Of a stretch of 63,968 bases of DNA, positions 18,790-28,724 are shown piece after piece. This DNA is from Selenomonadaceae bacterium (GTDB lineage Bacteria > Bacillota > Negativicutes > Selenomonadales > Selenomonadaceae), in NCBI GenBank assembly GCA_022773425.1, contig JALFBM010000044.1, forward strand, positions 1 through 63,968, written 5' to 3'. Both the position numbers and the translations under genes were made by a program. The number at the start of each line of letters is the position of its first letter. The first letter of the stretch is position 1. The notes under the pieces were generated by a model. That model did no database searches and had not been told where the DNA came from. It saw only the letters and a program-made list of their open reading frames with translations.

Positions 18790-21700
18790 ATGGTTGTGAT
18801 GAGCATGGCGGATGAGAAAAAGGGATTGGCGGGGATGGATTTTTTCCCCGGCGGGGTGGTACTCATTTCACGCGACGAGGAGGAGCGGATCCTGGCGGTC
18901 AGTGCGCATGCCTGCGAAATGTACCAGTGTGACTCGGAAGAGGAGTTCTTCACATTCAGCGAACGGCAGTACTGCAGTCTAGTGGTGCCGGATGACTACG
19001 TGCCGCTGGCGGATCTGTATGCGCGTCGCACGCAGGACACGGTGGACTCCTTATGTGTATACCATTTCCATATGCGGACGAAGATCGGGTATTTTCGCTG
19101 GCTCGAGGGGGTGCTCGGGCCCGTGGACGTGCCAGGCTTTGGCAAGGCCTGGTCCCTGCATTTTATTTACAGCCGTACCCGGGATGCGGCCATCGAGCCC
19201 GATGCTATGACCGGCCTGATGGGGTGGCATACGTTTTATCAAAGAGCTGCGGAGGCTGCCGTCAGGAACGCGAAGAACGGAACCATCGGGGACTATGTGT
19301 CCGTCTACCTGAATCTTACCAACTTCAAAATGTACAATGCGAATCACGGCGTGAAAGCGGGGGACGCCCTGCTCCGGAACGTCGCCTCGCTGTTGCATCG
19401 CTGTTTCCCGGACACGTTGATGTGCCATTTGTCCGCGGATAACTTTCTGATGCTCGCCCGCCGGGAGGACATCGAAAAGAAGCTGACCGCGATGGAACGA
19501 GCGTTCCGCGCGCAGAATGCCGACTCCTCCGTATCGATGAAGGCCGGTATCACACTTTTTGAGCGGCTTTCGGAGGAGGAGCGGCGCGATCCGCGGCGGA
19601 CGTTTGATACGGCAAAGATTGCCGCGGACAGTATCAAGCAGGACAGCAGCCGCGTCTATGCGGTCTATAGCGAGGATATGGGACGTCGCCTCCAGGAGGA
19701 AACCTATGTGCTTCGTCATTTCGAGAAGGCGATCGAAAAGGGTGACATCAAGGTATACTATCAGCCGGTCGTCCGCACGCTGACGGGTAAGATCGCCAGT
19801 ATCGAGGCGCTCGCGCGCTGGGAGGATCCGAAGCAGGGCATGCTGATGCCGAATGTCTTCATTCCCGTGCTCGAACGCATGCGGCTGATCACGAAGCTGG
19901 ATTTCTATGTCGTCGAGGAGGCAGCAAAGCTCCTGCGGTTCCAGATGGAGAATCAGCGGCCGGTGTTGCCGGTTTCCGTGAACCTGTCGCGCGTTGATTT
20001 CGATCTCTGCGATCCCGTGGAAAAGGTCGAGGAAATCGTGGGACGCTACGAACTGCCCCGCGACCTGCTGCGCATCGAGATCACCGAGACGGCGCTCGCG
20101 CTGGGCTCGAAGAAACTGCAGCAGGCCATCCGGCGCTTTCATGAGGCCGGCTATGCGTGCTGGCTCGACGATTTCGGCAGCGGCTATTCCTCGCTGAACA
20201 TGCTACACCATTTTTCTTTTGATGAGATCAAGTTCGACATGTCCTTCCAGCGCAACAGCAATGAGGAGAGTCGGAAAATCCTGCGCGCGCTGGTCGTGAT
20301 GGCGAAGAACCTCGGCATCCATACGCTCGCGGAGGGCGTGGAGACCGAGGAGCAGGCTGCGTTCCTGCGCTCCATCGGCTGCGAGATGATCCAAGGGTAT
20401 CTTTACGGGAAGCCGATGCCGTACGAGGCCTGCCACCGCCACTGCTTTGAGCGGCAGCTGCTTTCGGAGGAACGGCCGGAGGCCCTCGCGATGGAGAAAG
20501 CCGGCCTCACGAACCTCCTCACCGATGTGCCGCTTGCCGTATTCTGCTATGACGGCGAAAAAAGGCTCGCAGAGCTTTGGCGGAACAAGGCCTATATCAA
20601 GACCATCCTGCCCGTCGCACGGTTGGATTTCCCCGAGGAACGGCAGTTCATCGATTTGAGCGTTTCGCCTTTTCTGAGTCAGTTCAAGGAAATGCTCGAT
20701 CGGGCCGTGCGCTCGGGGAAAGAGGAATTCCTGACCTATGTGAAGGACGGTCAATACATGCGGGTCAAGGTGCGGATCTTCGCAGGTTCTCCGGGTGTTT
20801 ATACGGGAAGAACGGAACTCTACAACATCACGTTCGACGATTCGATCCGCCATACGCGGCGCATCGAGAAGGTATCGAAGTATCTGTTGCCCGTTTACGA
20901 GAGCGTTTACCTTTATCATGGCAACCGAGGGGAACTCGAGCTGCTCAGTGAACGGCAGGCGTCGGACCAGGGATCGAAACGACTTTCGATCCGCACGTGG
21001 ATGACGGAGCAAAAACGCATACACCCGGCGGATCAACCGCGGTTTGCTCAATGGGCGGCGCCGCGCACGCTTTGCCGGCAGATTCAGGAATCGCCGCACG
21101 GCGTAGTGACCGGTCTGTTTCGCACGCAACAAGAGGATGGGAGCTACCGCTGGAAAGAATTTCACGCATTGCCCACCGATGGGGAGGCGGACGATATCCT
21201 CCTCGGCATCAAGAACGCCGCGTTAGAGCAGGTCAAAGACCGCCGGAAAATTCTCCCAGAATTTTTGCGTTCGTTCGGCCTGCGGGCCGAGCTGCCAGCT
21301 GTGCCTCAGGCCATCCAGCAGGGCACGGTACTCGATGCGCTCAAGAGCTCGCAGGACATCAAATTTTTCTGGAAGGACCGGCAGCGCCGATTCCTCGGCG
21401 TCAGCAAGGGATTCCTCAACTATTTCGGTATCCACGACGAGGCCGCGATTCTTGGCAAAACCGATGAGGAAATGGGCTGGCATGTGGATGCGTATCCCTA
21501 TCAATCCATTGAGAAGGAAATCCTGCGGGAGGGGAAAGTATCCTGCGGAGCCATCGGCAAATGCATCATTCGCGGTCGGATTCACACCATCCGTGCAAGC
21601 AAGATCCCGCTCTATGAGGACGATCGGATCATCGGGCTGATCGGGTATTTCGAGGATCTGGACCGGGAGCAGAAAATCCGGCAGAAGGATGTGGACCTCG

Positions 21701-23493
21701 GCCTGATTGACCTGGATACGGGGCTTGCCGGTTTCCGCGGCATGATAGCGGCCGGTATCGAATATTTCAATAATTACGAGCGGCAGCAGGAGGACTTTAT
21801 CGGTATCCTGTTCCACATCCCGGAGCTGACAACCATCTCCCGCAGATACGGCGAGCAGTTCCGAAAGGAACTGCTGCATAAGATCAGCCGGATTTTCATG
21901 GAGCAATGTTCGCTCGGGGAGACGCTTGGGCATTTCAGCAACGGAAGATTTCTGCTGTATATGAAGTATCGAAAGTCCGCCGACCTCGACGATCTCGTGC
22001 TCCATCTGTCCAACCGGATTCACGCCATCCGAGAAATCCACGGACGGCCGGTCACGCTGTATCTGCAGTCGGCCGTGGCCTATGGCTCAGAGGCTGGCAG
22101 TATGAACGGGCTGATTCACCTGCTTTCGGAACGGCTCTACGAGGCAGAACGACAGCGGTACGGACAGTCTATCTTCGTTGGCGACCGCATCGCGATTGAC
22201 CGCGAGGCGTTCGATACGAGCGATCAGAACGTGATGATGAGCCGCCTCGATAACGACGAGCTGATTTACGTCAACAAGGCGGGGCTCAGGGACCTCGGTC
22301 TGCCGGATACCTACGATTACAGCGGCAAGAAATGCTATGAGCTGCTCTGCGGGGGGGATAAGCCCTGCGAGGAATGCCCGAAGAAGCTGTTGCGCCGCGA
22401 CCGCTTCTACACGCGTACCTACTACAATCGGGCGCTCGGGCGGGTCTATCTGATCAACCAGGTGCTCGTCCCATGGCGCGGACGGCTCTGCCAGCTCGAA
22501 ATCGCGACGAATATGCGCAACTACGTCAGCGATGAAATCCGGAAGAACGATGTGTTCTTCCGCGAGATGGCAGTCAACGACGCCATCGAGGCCGGGCTGG
22601 TGGAAAAGGATCCATCGCGTGGCATTCAGAATATGCTGGGATGTGTCGGCGAAATCCTCGAATGCGAAAGGGCCTGTATTTATGAGGAACAGCCGGACGG
22701 CACGGTGAAGAATACCTACGAATGGTGCAGGGATGGCATTTCGTCGATGCAGGCAAAACGCCAAAAGGTGTCGCGTGAGAACGTGCAGTATCTGTACGAT
22801 TCCTTCGGCATAAATCAGATTGCCATCATCAACAACGTCCAGCAGATTCTGGATCGCTATGGCATTACGCGGACACACAGCAAAGAGGTAAAGAGCATCA
22901 TCTCCGGGCATCTGATTTTCGGGGGAGATTCTATTGGCTTTACCGAGATCGTCAATCCGTCGGAGAAGATCCTGAAAGAGGCAAGCCCCCTGCTCGCGAC
23001 GATGACGCGATTCCTCGCTATTTTGATCAACAACCGGAACAATATGAACAGCCTGAACCAGATGAGCTATATGGACGTCATGACCGGCACGCGAAACCGC
23101 CGGGCGTTCCTGCACTGTGTCAAGGGTCTGCCGCCAGACCGCGAGATGACGTTCGTGTTCGGCGATATGAACGGCCTCAAATACATCAACGACCATTTCG
23201 GGCACAAGGCCGGCGACGAGGCCATCTGCAAGGCTGCCGACATCATGAAAGCGATGGCCGGGGATGACAACGTGTTCCGCATGGGCGGCGATGAATTCAT
23301 CCTAATGCTCAGCGACACCGATGCAGAAAAGGGGCAGGCGTTCATCCAGCGCATGAAGGCGGCCTTTAAGAAAGACGGCATCAGCATGGCGCTCGGTGCG
23401 GCGACGAAACGCACACCCATCCCGAACGTCGACCTCCTCATCACCGTGGCCGACGGCGAGATGTATAAAGACAAGAAAAAACCGAGAAAATAA
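18790..23493 (+). CDS. Large multi-domain PAS/GGDEF/EAL signalling protein
   Basis: This 1567-residue protein probably makes and/or degrades cyclic-di-GMP. In order it shows a PAS-like N-terminal region (about 10-130) and a degenerate GGDEF domain (about 140-300, SADNF near 216). A complete EAL domain follows (about 310-560: IEALARWEDP, VNLSRVDF, IEITET, LDDFGSGYSSL, FDMSF, AEGVETEEQ, QGYLYGKP). Next are a long linker with PAS-like folds, a PAS near 855-960, and a second degenerate GGDEF (about 975-1130, SNGRF). The tail has a Cys-rich PAS (CYELLCGGDKPCEECP near 1182), a GAF-like region, and an intact C-terminal GGDEF (MGGDEFILM near 1497). The RxxD inhibitory site is absent there. There are no clear membrane helices, so it is probably cytosolic. 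It follows rimI by 9 bp. The start is ATG 18790, with 18799 and 18805 possible. Confidence 0.88.
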   Translation: MVVMSMADEKKGLAGMDFFPGGVVLISRDEEERILAVSAHACEMYQCDSEEEFFTFSERQYCSLVVPDDYVPLADLYARRTQDTVDSLCVYHFHMRTKIGYFRWLEGVLGPVDVPGFGKAWSLHFIYSRTRDAAIEPDAMTGLMGWHTFYQRAAEAAVRNAKNGTIGDYVSVYLNLTNFKMYNANHGVKAGDALLRNVASLLHRCFPDTLMCHLSADNFLMLARREDIEKKLTAMERAFRAQNADSSVSMKAGITLFERLSEEERRDPRRTFDTAKIAADSIKQDSSRVYAVYSEDMGRRLQEETYVLRHFEKAIEKGDIKVYYQPVVRTLTGKIASIEALARWEDPKQGMLMPNVFIPVLERMRLITKLDFYVVEEAAKLLRFQMENQRPVLPVSVNLSRVDFDLCDPVEKVEEIVGRYELPRDLLRIEITETALALGSKKLQQAIRRFHEAGYACWLDDFGSGYSSLNMLHHFSFDEIKFDMSFQRNSNEESRKILRALVVMAKNLGIHTLAEGVETEEQAAFLRSIGCEMIQGYLYGKPMPYEACHRHCFERQLLSEERPEALAMEKAGLTNLLTDVPLAVFCYDGEKRLAELWRNKAYIKTILPVARLDFPEERQFIDLSVSPFLSQFKEMLDRAVRSGKEEFLTYVKDGQYMRVKVRIFAGSPGVYTGRTELYNITFDDSIRHTRRIEKVSKYLLPVYESVYLYHGNRGELELLSERQASDQGSKRLSIRTWMTEQKRIHPADQPRFAQWAAPRTLCRQIQESPHGVVTGLFRTQQEDGSYRWKEFHALPTDGEADDILLGIKNAALEQVKDRRKILPEFLRSFGLRAELPAVPQAIQQGTVLDALKSSQDIKFFWKDRQRRFLGVSKGFLNYFGIHDEAAILGKTDEEMGWHVDAYPYQSIEKEILREGKVSCGAIGKCIIRGRIHTIRASKIPLYEDDRIIGLIGYFEDLDREQKIRQKDVDLGLIDLDTGLAGFRGMIAAGIEYFNNYERQQEDFIGILFHIPELTTISRRYGEQFRKELLHKISRIFMEQCSLGETLGHFSNGRFLLYMKYRKSADLDDLVLHLSNRIHAIREIHGRPVTLYLQSAVAYGSEAGSMNGLIHLLSERLYEAERQRYGQSIFVGDRIAIDREAFDTSDQNVMMSRLDNDELIYVNKAGLRDLGLPDTYDYSGKKCYELLCGGDKPCEECPKKLLRRDRFYTRTYYNRALGRVYLINQVLVPWRGRLCQLEIATNMRNYVSDEIRKNDVFFREMAVNDAIEAGLVEKDPSRGIQNMLGCVGEILECERACIYEEQPDGTVKNTYEWCRDGISSMQAKRQKVSRENVQYLYDSFGINQIAIINNVQQILDRYGITRTHSKEVKSIISGHLIFGGDSIGFTEIVNPSEKILKEASPLLATMTRFLAILINNRNNMNSLNQMSYMDVMTGTRNRRAFLHCVKGLPPDREMTFVFGDMNGLKYINDHFGHKAGDEAICKAADIMKAMAGDDNVFRMGGDEFILMLSDTDAEKGQAFIQRMKAAFKKDGISMALGAATKRTPIPNVDLLITVADGEMYKDKKKPRK

Positions 23494-23500
23494 CAACAAG

Positions 23501-23530
23501 AAAAAAGCTCCCGCGGTGGGAGTTTTTTTT
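23501..23530 (+). terminator. Terminator after the GGDEF/EAL gene
   Basis: Short stem CTCCC/GGGAG with a GCGGT loop between an A-rich left flank and an eight-T run. It ends the tsaE to GGDEF/EAL transcript. Confidence 0.8.
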
Positions 23531-23673
23531 ACAGTAAAAAGACGGCGTGCAGCCGGTGCGTCCGCGTCGAACCTCCTAAAATTTTATGGCAATATCGGTA
23601 TATTCTAACCTTTCTTTTATATACTAGGCAAGGAATAAGCAAATGACAGGATCTTTGAAAAGGTGGTATGGCT

Positions 23674-24552
23674 ATGGCAATCCTCGCATATGACATCGGT
23701 GGTTCGAGTGTGAAATACGCCGTCATCAAGAAGGACGGTACGATCTGCACGAAGGGCAGCTTCGTCACGCCGGAAACGCTCGGCGAGTTCCTCGATGGGA
23801 TGGTGCAGGTCAAAAAGAAACTCGAAAAGGACGATAAGCTCATCGGCGTCGGCTGCAGCTTCCCTGGTGCGGTCGACGATGCGGCGGGCGTGATCGGCGG
23901 CAGCTCGGCCTTGCCGTATATCCACGGCATCCCGATGAAGCGCATGCTCGAGGAACAGCTCGGTCTGCCCGTTGCCATGGAGAACGACGCGAACTGTGCG
24001 GCGATCGGCGAGGTGTGGACAGGTGTCGCGAAGGGCTGCAAGGACGTGATCTTCCTCGTCATCGGCACGGGGATCGGCGGCGCGGTCGTCAAGGACGGCC
24101 GTATCCATCATGGCTGTCATTTTCACGGCGGCGAATTCGGCTACATGATTGTCGATGAAGCGAATACCATCCTCAGCGATGCGGCCTCGACGCGTGTACT
24201 CGTCGAAGAGACCGCGCGCCGCAAGAAGGTCGATCCGCAAACGCTCGACGGACAGAAGGTCTTTGCCATGGCGGAGAACGGCGATGCGGACGCGCAGGCC
24301 GCCGTGCAGCGCATGTACTACTACCTCGGCTGGGCCGCGTACAATCTGCAGTATTCGTTTGACCCGGAGCGCATCGTGCTCGGCGGCGCGGTCAGCGCAC
24401 GCGAGGACCTTGCGGAAAACGTCATGCGGGAGGTCGAAGCGATTCGCAAGAGCGTCGGGGTCGCGCATGTCCGTCCGGAGATCGTATGCTGCAAGAATGG
24501 CAACGCGGCGAACCTGCTCGGTGCTGCATATACCTTTTTACAGAAAAAGTAA
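23674..24552 (+). CDS. ROK-family sugar kinase-like protein (no ROK zinc motif)
   Basis: Putative cytosolic sugar kinase or ROK regulator without a DNA-binding domain. The 292-residue protein has the ATP loop DIGGSSVKYAV at the N terminus and the sugar-binding MENDANCAAIGE. It also has IGTGIGGAVV and the C-terminal FDPERIVLGGAVSA. The usual ROK zinc cluster CxCGxxGCxE is missing: after HGGEFGYMI the segment lacks the cysteines. Substrate cannot be told. ATG 23674 has AGGTGG 7 nt upstream. A GntR/UTRA regulator gene follows on the same strand, which suggests a sugar-responsive pair. Confidence 0.85.
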   Translation: MAILAYDIGGSSVKYAVIKKDGTICTKGSFVTPETLGEFLDGMVQVKKKLEKDDKLIGVGCSFPGAVDDAAGVIGGSSALPYIHGIPMKRMLEEQLGLPVAMENDANCAAIGEVWTGVAKGCKDVIFLVIGTGIGGAVVKDGRIHHGCHFHGGEFGYMIVDEANTILSDAASTRVLVEETARRKKVDPQTLDGQKVFAMAENGDADAQAAVQRMYYYLGWAAYNLQYSFDPERIVLGGAVSAREDLAENVMREVEAIRKSVGVAHVRPEIVCCKNGNAANLLGAAYTFLQKK

Positions 24553-24561
24553 TATCAATTA

Positions 24562-24592
24562 TTGAAAAAAATTACCCTTTTTCGGCTATAAT
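24562..24592 (+). promoter_or_regulatory. Possible promoter of the GntR gene
   Basis: TTGAAA (24562-24567) and TATAAT (24587-24592) with a long 19-nt spacer, 57 nt before the regulator ATG. Confidence 0.4.
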
Positions 24593-24648
24593 TAGGGGGA
24601 ATGATAAAGAAAACGGTAAACCGACAGAGGGAAAAGAGGGATTATAGT

Positions 24649-25359
24649 ATGCTGAAATACGAGGCGATCGCGCAGGAGCTGCGTGAGAAAATACACCACG
24701 GGGAATACCGTTCCGGCGAGCAGCTGCCGCTTGAGAAAGAGATGTGCGATTTTTATGGCGTGAGCCGCATCACGATACGCCGCGCCGTTGACGAGCTCGT
24801 GAAAAATGGCCTCGTGATCAAGCGGCGCGGGGCCGGAACCTTTGTAAAATCCCTGAAAAGAAGCGACGTCAAGGAACTGAGCGAGCCGGGGCAGTTTCTT
24901 GGCTTTGCCGCAACCTACGCCGATAAGAAGGTCACGACGAAGGTCCTGCGCTTTGCTATTGTCCATCCGGACAAAATGACGGCGGGGAAACTTCGGCTAA
25001 GCGAGGAAGATTTCGTCTACGATATCGTGCGCGTGCGTTCGGTGGATGGAGAGCCCATCGTCGTGGAATATACGAAAATGCCGATTGAACGGATCCCTCG
25101 GGTCAAGCACTCCGTGCTGGAGCATTCCATCTATCGGTACATCGAAGAAGATCTCGGCCTGAAAATCCAGTCCGCGCACCGCATCGTGCGTGCGGTCATG
25201 CCGACCGAGTTGGAAAAGGAAGAACTCCATATCGAGGGCGTTCTGCCGCTGCTCGAGGTCACGCAGACCGCGTTCCTCGACGATGGGCGGCCGTTCGAGT
25301 ACTCCATTTCGCGGCACCGCGGCGACAAGAGCGATTTTCGCACGATCAGTGTCCGCTGA
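24649..25359 (+). CDS. GntR-family transcriptional regulator with UTRA domain
   Basis: HutC-type regulator of 236 residues. The N-terminal winged helix carries LREKIHHGEYRSGEQLP, SRITIRRAVDELVKNGLV and RRGAGTFV. The UTRA effector domain occupies about 85-236, ending with PFEYSISRHRGDKSDF. UTRA domains usually bind phosphorylated sugars or related metabolites. The upstream ROK kinase-like gene is a plausible functional partner, by inference. ATG 24649 has AGAGGG 8 nt upstream. A short dyad (25366-25380) follows the stop. Confidence 0.9.
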   Translation: MLKYEAIAQELREKIHHGEYRSGEQLPLEKEMCDFYGVSRITIRRAVDELVKNGLVIKRRGAGTFVKSLKRSDVKELSEPGQFLGFAATYADKKVTTKVLRFAIVHPDKMTAGKLRLSEEDFVYDIVRVRSVDGEPIVVEYTKMPIERIPRVKHSVLEHSIYRYIEEDLGLKIQSAHRIVRAVMPTELEKEELHIEGVLPLLEVTQTAFLDDGRPFEYSISRHRGDKSDFRTISVR

Positions 25360-25365
25360 ACCTAG

Positions 25366-25380
25366 AACCCATCATGGGTT
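25366..25380 (+). repeat. Short dyad after the GntR gene
   Basis: AACCCAT-C-ATGGGTT, followed by TT. It may be a weak terminator or an operator; it lies immediately before the larger palindrome at 25383. Confidence 0.4.
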
Positions 25381-25382
25381 TT

Positions 25383-25428
25383 ACACAGGCGCGTAACCTT
25401 TGCCATGGCATTGGTTACGCGCCTGTGT
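25383..25428. promoter_or_regulatory. 46-nt near-perfect palindrome in front of uvrA
   Basis: Arms ACACAGGCGCGTAACC and GGTTACGCGCCTGTGT (16 bp) enclose the palindromic core TGCCATGGCA, with only two T-T mismatches. A -10-like TACAAT follows directly (25429-25434), so the palindrome overlaps the likely uvrA promoter. No typical LexA box is visible. There is no T run right after it, so it does not look like a normal terminator. Confidence 0.6.
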
Positions 25429-25476
25429 TACAATATAGAAAATTGGATGTTCAAGATAAACGAGGCATAGCATAGT

Positions 25477-28320
25477 ATGGAAAACTGCATCAAGATACGC
25501 GGCGCACGCGCGCATAATCTGAAAAATATCAACGTCGATATCCCGCGCGACAAGCTCGTCGTCATCACGGGGCTGTCGGGCTCGGGGAAGTCCTCGCTCG
25601 CGTTTGATACGATCTACGCAGAGGGGCAGCGCCGCTACGTCGAGTCTCTCTCGTCGTATGCGCGGCAGTTTCTCGGTCAGATGGATAAGCCGGACGTCGA
25701 CAACATCGAGGGACTTTCTCCGGCGATCTCCATCGACCAGAAGACGACGAGTCATAACCCGCGCTCGACGGTCGGCACGGTCACAGAGATCTACGACTAT
25801 CTGCGCCTGCTCTATGCGCGCGCCGGCAAACCGCACTGCCCGAACTGCGGCCGCCCTATTTCGCAGCAGACGGTCGATCAGATGATCGACCGCATCCAGA
25901 CGCTGCCAGAGCGTACAAAACTCTTGGTGCTTGCGCGCGTGGTAAACGGCCGCAAGGGCGAGCACAAGAAACTGCTCGAGCATATCCGCCGCGAAGGCTA
26001 TGTGCGCGTGCAGATTGACGGCGAGGTATACGACGTCAGCGAGGACATCGCGCTCGAGAAAAACAAGAAGCATACGATCGACGTCGTGATCGACCGTCTG
26101 ATCGTTCGCGAAGGCATGGAGTCGCGGCTCGCGGACTCGCTCGAGACCGCGCTGAAGCTTGGCGAGGGCGTGGTCTACGTGCAGATTGTCGGCGGCGAGA
26201 CCTTGATGTTCTCGGAGAATTTCGCCTGCGTGCACTGTGGGATCTCGCTGCCGGAAATCACGCCGCGCATGTTTTCGTTCAACAATCCGTACGGCGCGTG
26301 CCCGGCCTGCATGGGCCTCGGCAGCCATATGGAGTTCGATCTCGATCTCGTGCTGCCGGATCCAACGCTGAGCGTCGGGCAGGGCGTGTTCGAGCCGCTG
26401 TCGAAAAATCCGCATTCCTACGCGATGTGCGTGATGACGTCGCTGCTCGAGTCGCGCGGCTATACCGCGGATACGCCGTGGAAGGCCCTAGACAAGAAAA
26501 CGCAGCATATGCTGTTGTACGGCTCCGGCGAGGAGCGCTTTACGTTCCAGTACACGAATATGTTCGGCGAGCACAAATCGTATCATGTGCCCTTTGAGGG
26601 CGTCATGCCGCTACTCTCGCGCCGCTATCATGAGACCGATTCCGACGAGATGCGCGAGTCTTACGAGAACTACATGACGGAAATCCCGTGCAAGACCTGC
26701 CATGGCGCGCGGCTGAAGCCGGAGACGCTCGCCGTGACGATCGGCGGCAAGAACATCGCGGCGTTCACGGCGATGACGATTCGCGAGGCCGACGCGTTCC
26801 TGCAGTCGGTTGCGTTTACGGACCGCGACCGCAAGATCGTCGGGCAGGTGATCAAGGAGATCCACGCGCGGTTTCAGTTCCTGCTGAACGTCGGACTCGA
26901 CTATCTGACGCTCTCGCGCTCGGCCGGCACGCTCTCAGGCGGCGAGGCGCAGCGCATCCGGCTCGCGACGCAGATCGGCTCGGGGCTGCAGGGCGTGCTC
27001 TACGTGCTCGATGAGCCGAGCATCGGCCTGCATCAGCGCGACAACAACCGGCTGCTCGCGACGCTAAAGCACCTGCGCGATCTCGGCAACACCTTGATCG
27101 TCGTCGAACACGACGAGGACACGATGCGCGCGGCGGACTGCATCGTCGACATCGGGCCGGGCGCCGGCGCGAACGGCGGACACGTTGTCGCGCAGGGCAC
27201 GGCCGAAGAAATCGAGAGGGTGCCGGAATCCATCACGGGCCAGTACCTCTCGCGGCGCAAATTCATCCCGGTGCCGCAGAAGCGACGCCCCGGCAATGGC
27301 AAATACATCGAGGTCGTCGGCGCAAGCGAGAACAACCTAAAGAACCTCAACGTGAAGTTCCCGCTCGGCACGCTGACGCTCGTGACGGGGGTCTCCGGCT
27401 CGGGCAAATCGACGCTCGTCAACGAAATTCTCTACAAGGGCATCGCCTCGCGCCTCTACCACGCGAAGGGCAAGCCGGGAAAACATAAGAAGATCAAAGG
27501 GCTCGAAAACATCGATAAGATCATCAACATCGACCAGCAGCCCATCGGGCGCACGCCGCGCTCGAACCCGGCGACGTACACCGGCGTCTTCGACAGCATC
27601 CGGCAGCTTTTCGCGCAGACGAATGAGGCAAAGATCCGCGGCTACAAGGCGGGGCGGTTCAGTTTCAACGTCAAGGGCGGCCGCTGTGAGTCCTGCAAGG
27701 GTGACGGCATCCTGAAGATCGAGATGCATTTCCTGCCCGACGTCTACGTGCCCTGCGAGGTCTGCAAGGGAGCGCGTTACAACCGCGAGACGCTTGAGGT
27801 AAAGTACAAGGGCAAGAACATCGCCGAAGTCCTGAACATGACCGTTGACGAGGCCGTGGACTTCTTTCAACATGTGCCGCGCATCGCGCGGAAGCTGCAG
27901 GTCATCAAGGACGTCGGACTCGGCTATATCAAGCTTGGGCAGAGCGCGACGACGCTCTCCGGCGGCGAGGCGCAGCGCGTCAAGCTCGCGACAGAGCTCT
28001 CGCGCCGCAGTACCGGCCGCACGCTCTACATCCTCGATGAGCCGACGACGGGCCTGCATACGGCCGATATCCACAAGCTCATGGGGATCCTGCAGCGTCT
28101 CGTCGACGCCGGCGATACGGTCGTCGTCATCGAGCACAACCTCGACGTCATCAAATGCGCAGACCATATCATCGACCTCGGCCCGGAGGGCGGCGACAAG
28201 GGCGGCACGATTGTCGCCGAGGGGCGTCCCGAGGACATCGTGCGTGTGCCGGCCTCTTATACGGGCCGGTTCCTCAAACCGCTCCTCGACGAAGCGGAAG
28301 AAAGCGGCGGGCATGCTTGA
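25477..28320 (+). CDS. uvrA: Excinuclease ABC subunit A
   Basis: DNA-damage sensing ATPase of nucleotide excision repair. The 947-residue protein has two ABC cassettes. Walker A motifs are [10 protein letters not shown] near residue 32 and [10 protein letters not shown] near 640. Signature motifs LSGGEAQRI and [12 protein letters not shown] are present, with Walker [12 protein letters not shown] and [11 protein letters not shown]. Zinc modules are visible as [13 protein letters not shown] with CPACMG, and RCESCKGDG with CEVCKG. Length and order are standard. The ribosome-binding site is weak (GAGGC). An ACT-domain gene follows 87 bp later. Confidence 0.97.
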   Translation: MENCIKIRGARAHNLKNINVDIPRDKLVVITGLSGSGKSSLAFDTIYAEGQRRYVESLSSYARQFLGQMDKPDVDNIEGLSPAISIDQKTTSHNPRSTVGTVTEIYDYLRLLYARAGKPHCPNCGRPISQQTVDQMIDRIQTLPERTKLLVLARVVNGRKGEHKKLLEHIRREGYVRVQIDGEVYDVSEDIALEKNKKHTIDVVIDRLIVREGMESRLADSLETALKLGEGVVYVQIVGGETLMFSENFACVHCGISLPEITPRMFSFNNPYGACPACMGLGSHMEFDLDLVLPDPTLSVGQGVFEPLSKNPHSYAMCVMTSLLESRGYTADTPWKALDKKTQHMLLYGSGEERFTFQYTNMFGEHKSYHVPFEGVMPLLSRRYHETDSDEMRESYENYMTEIPCKTCHGARLKPETLAVTIGGKNIAAFTAMTIREADAFLQSVAFTDRDRKIVGQVIKEIHARFQFLLNVGLDYLTLSRSAGTLSGGEAQRIRLATQIGSGLQGVLYVLDEPSIGLHQRDNNRLLATLKHLRDLGNTLIVVEHDEDTMRAADCIVDIGPGAGANGGHVVAQGTAEEIERVPESITGQYLSRRKFIPVPQKRRPGNGKYIEVVGASENNLKNLNVKFPLGTLTLVTGVSGSGKSTLVNEILYKGIASRLYHAKGKPGKHKKIKGLENIDKIINIDQQPIGRTPRSNPATYTGVFDSIRQLFAQTNEAKIRGYKAGRFSFNVKGGRCESCKGDGILKIEMHFLPDVYVPCEVCKGARYNRETLEVKYKGKNIAEVLNMTVDEAVDFFQHVPRIARKLQVIKDVGLGYIKLGQSATTLSGGEAQRVKLATELSRRSTGRTLYILDEPTTGLHTADIHKLMGILQRLVDAGDTVVVIEHNLDVIKCADHIIDLGPEGGDKGGTIVAEGRPEDIVRVPASYTGRFLKPLLDEAEESGGHA

Positions 28321-28407
28321 CGCGTACCCATCCGGCCGATATAATGGAGACAGGTGTTTTTTACCAGTTGTAAGCATGTAACAGAGTATGAGTGAGGAGA
28401 CGGAAGC

Positions 28408-28680
28408 ATGAAAGTTGTCGTTACGACAGTAGGCAAGGACCGTGTGGGGATTATCGCAAAGGAAAGCCAGATTCTCGCGGAGAACGGCGTCAACATCCTG
28501 AATATCAACCAGAACATCACGGGCGGTTTTTTCAATATGGTCATGATCGCGGAGCTGCCGGATAACGGCGGCATCACGCTCGCGGATCTGCAGGCGAAGC
28601 TCAAGGAACTCGGCAAGGAGATGGGGCTTGAGATCAAGGCCCAGCACCAGGATATCTTCAACATCATGCACGATGTGTAA
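28408..28680 (+). CDS. ACT-domain protein (UPF0237 type)
   Basis: Single ACT domain of 90 residues ([32 protein letters not shown]), a small-molecule-binding fold. ACT-only proteins of this type are commonly encoded directly before the DUF711 protein, as here (44 bp gap). They are thought to regulate or partner it, but the ligand is unknown. ATG 28408 follows GAGGAGAC. Probably co-transcribed with the next gene. Confidence 0.9.
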   Translation: MKVVVTTVGKDRVGIIAKESQILAENGVNILNINQNITGGFFNMVMIAELPDNGGITLADLQAKLKELGKEMGLEIKAQHQDIFNIMHDV

Positions 28681-28724
28681 TCCAGCGGAGAGTCGGCTGC
28701 GTTTTTTACTGGGAGGAAATTTCC

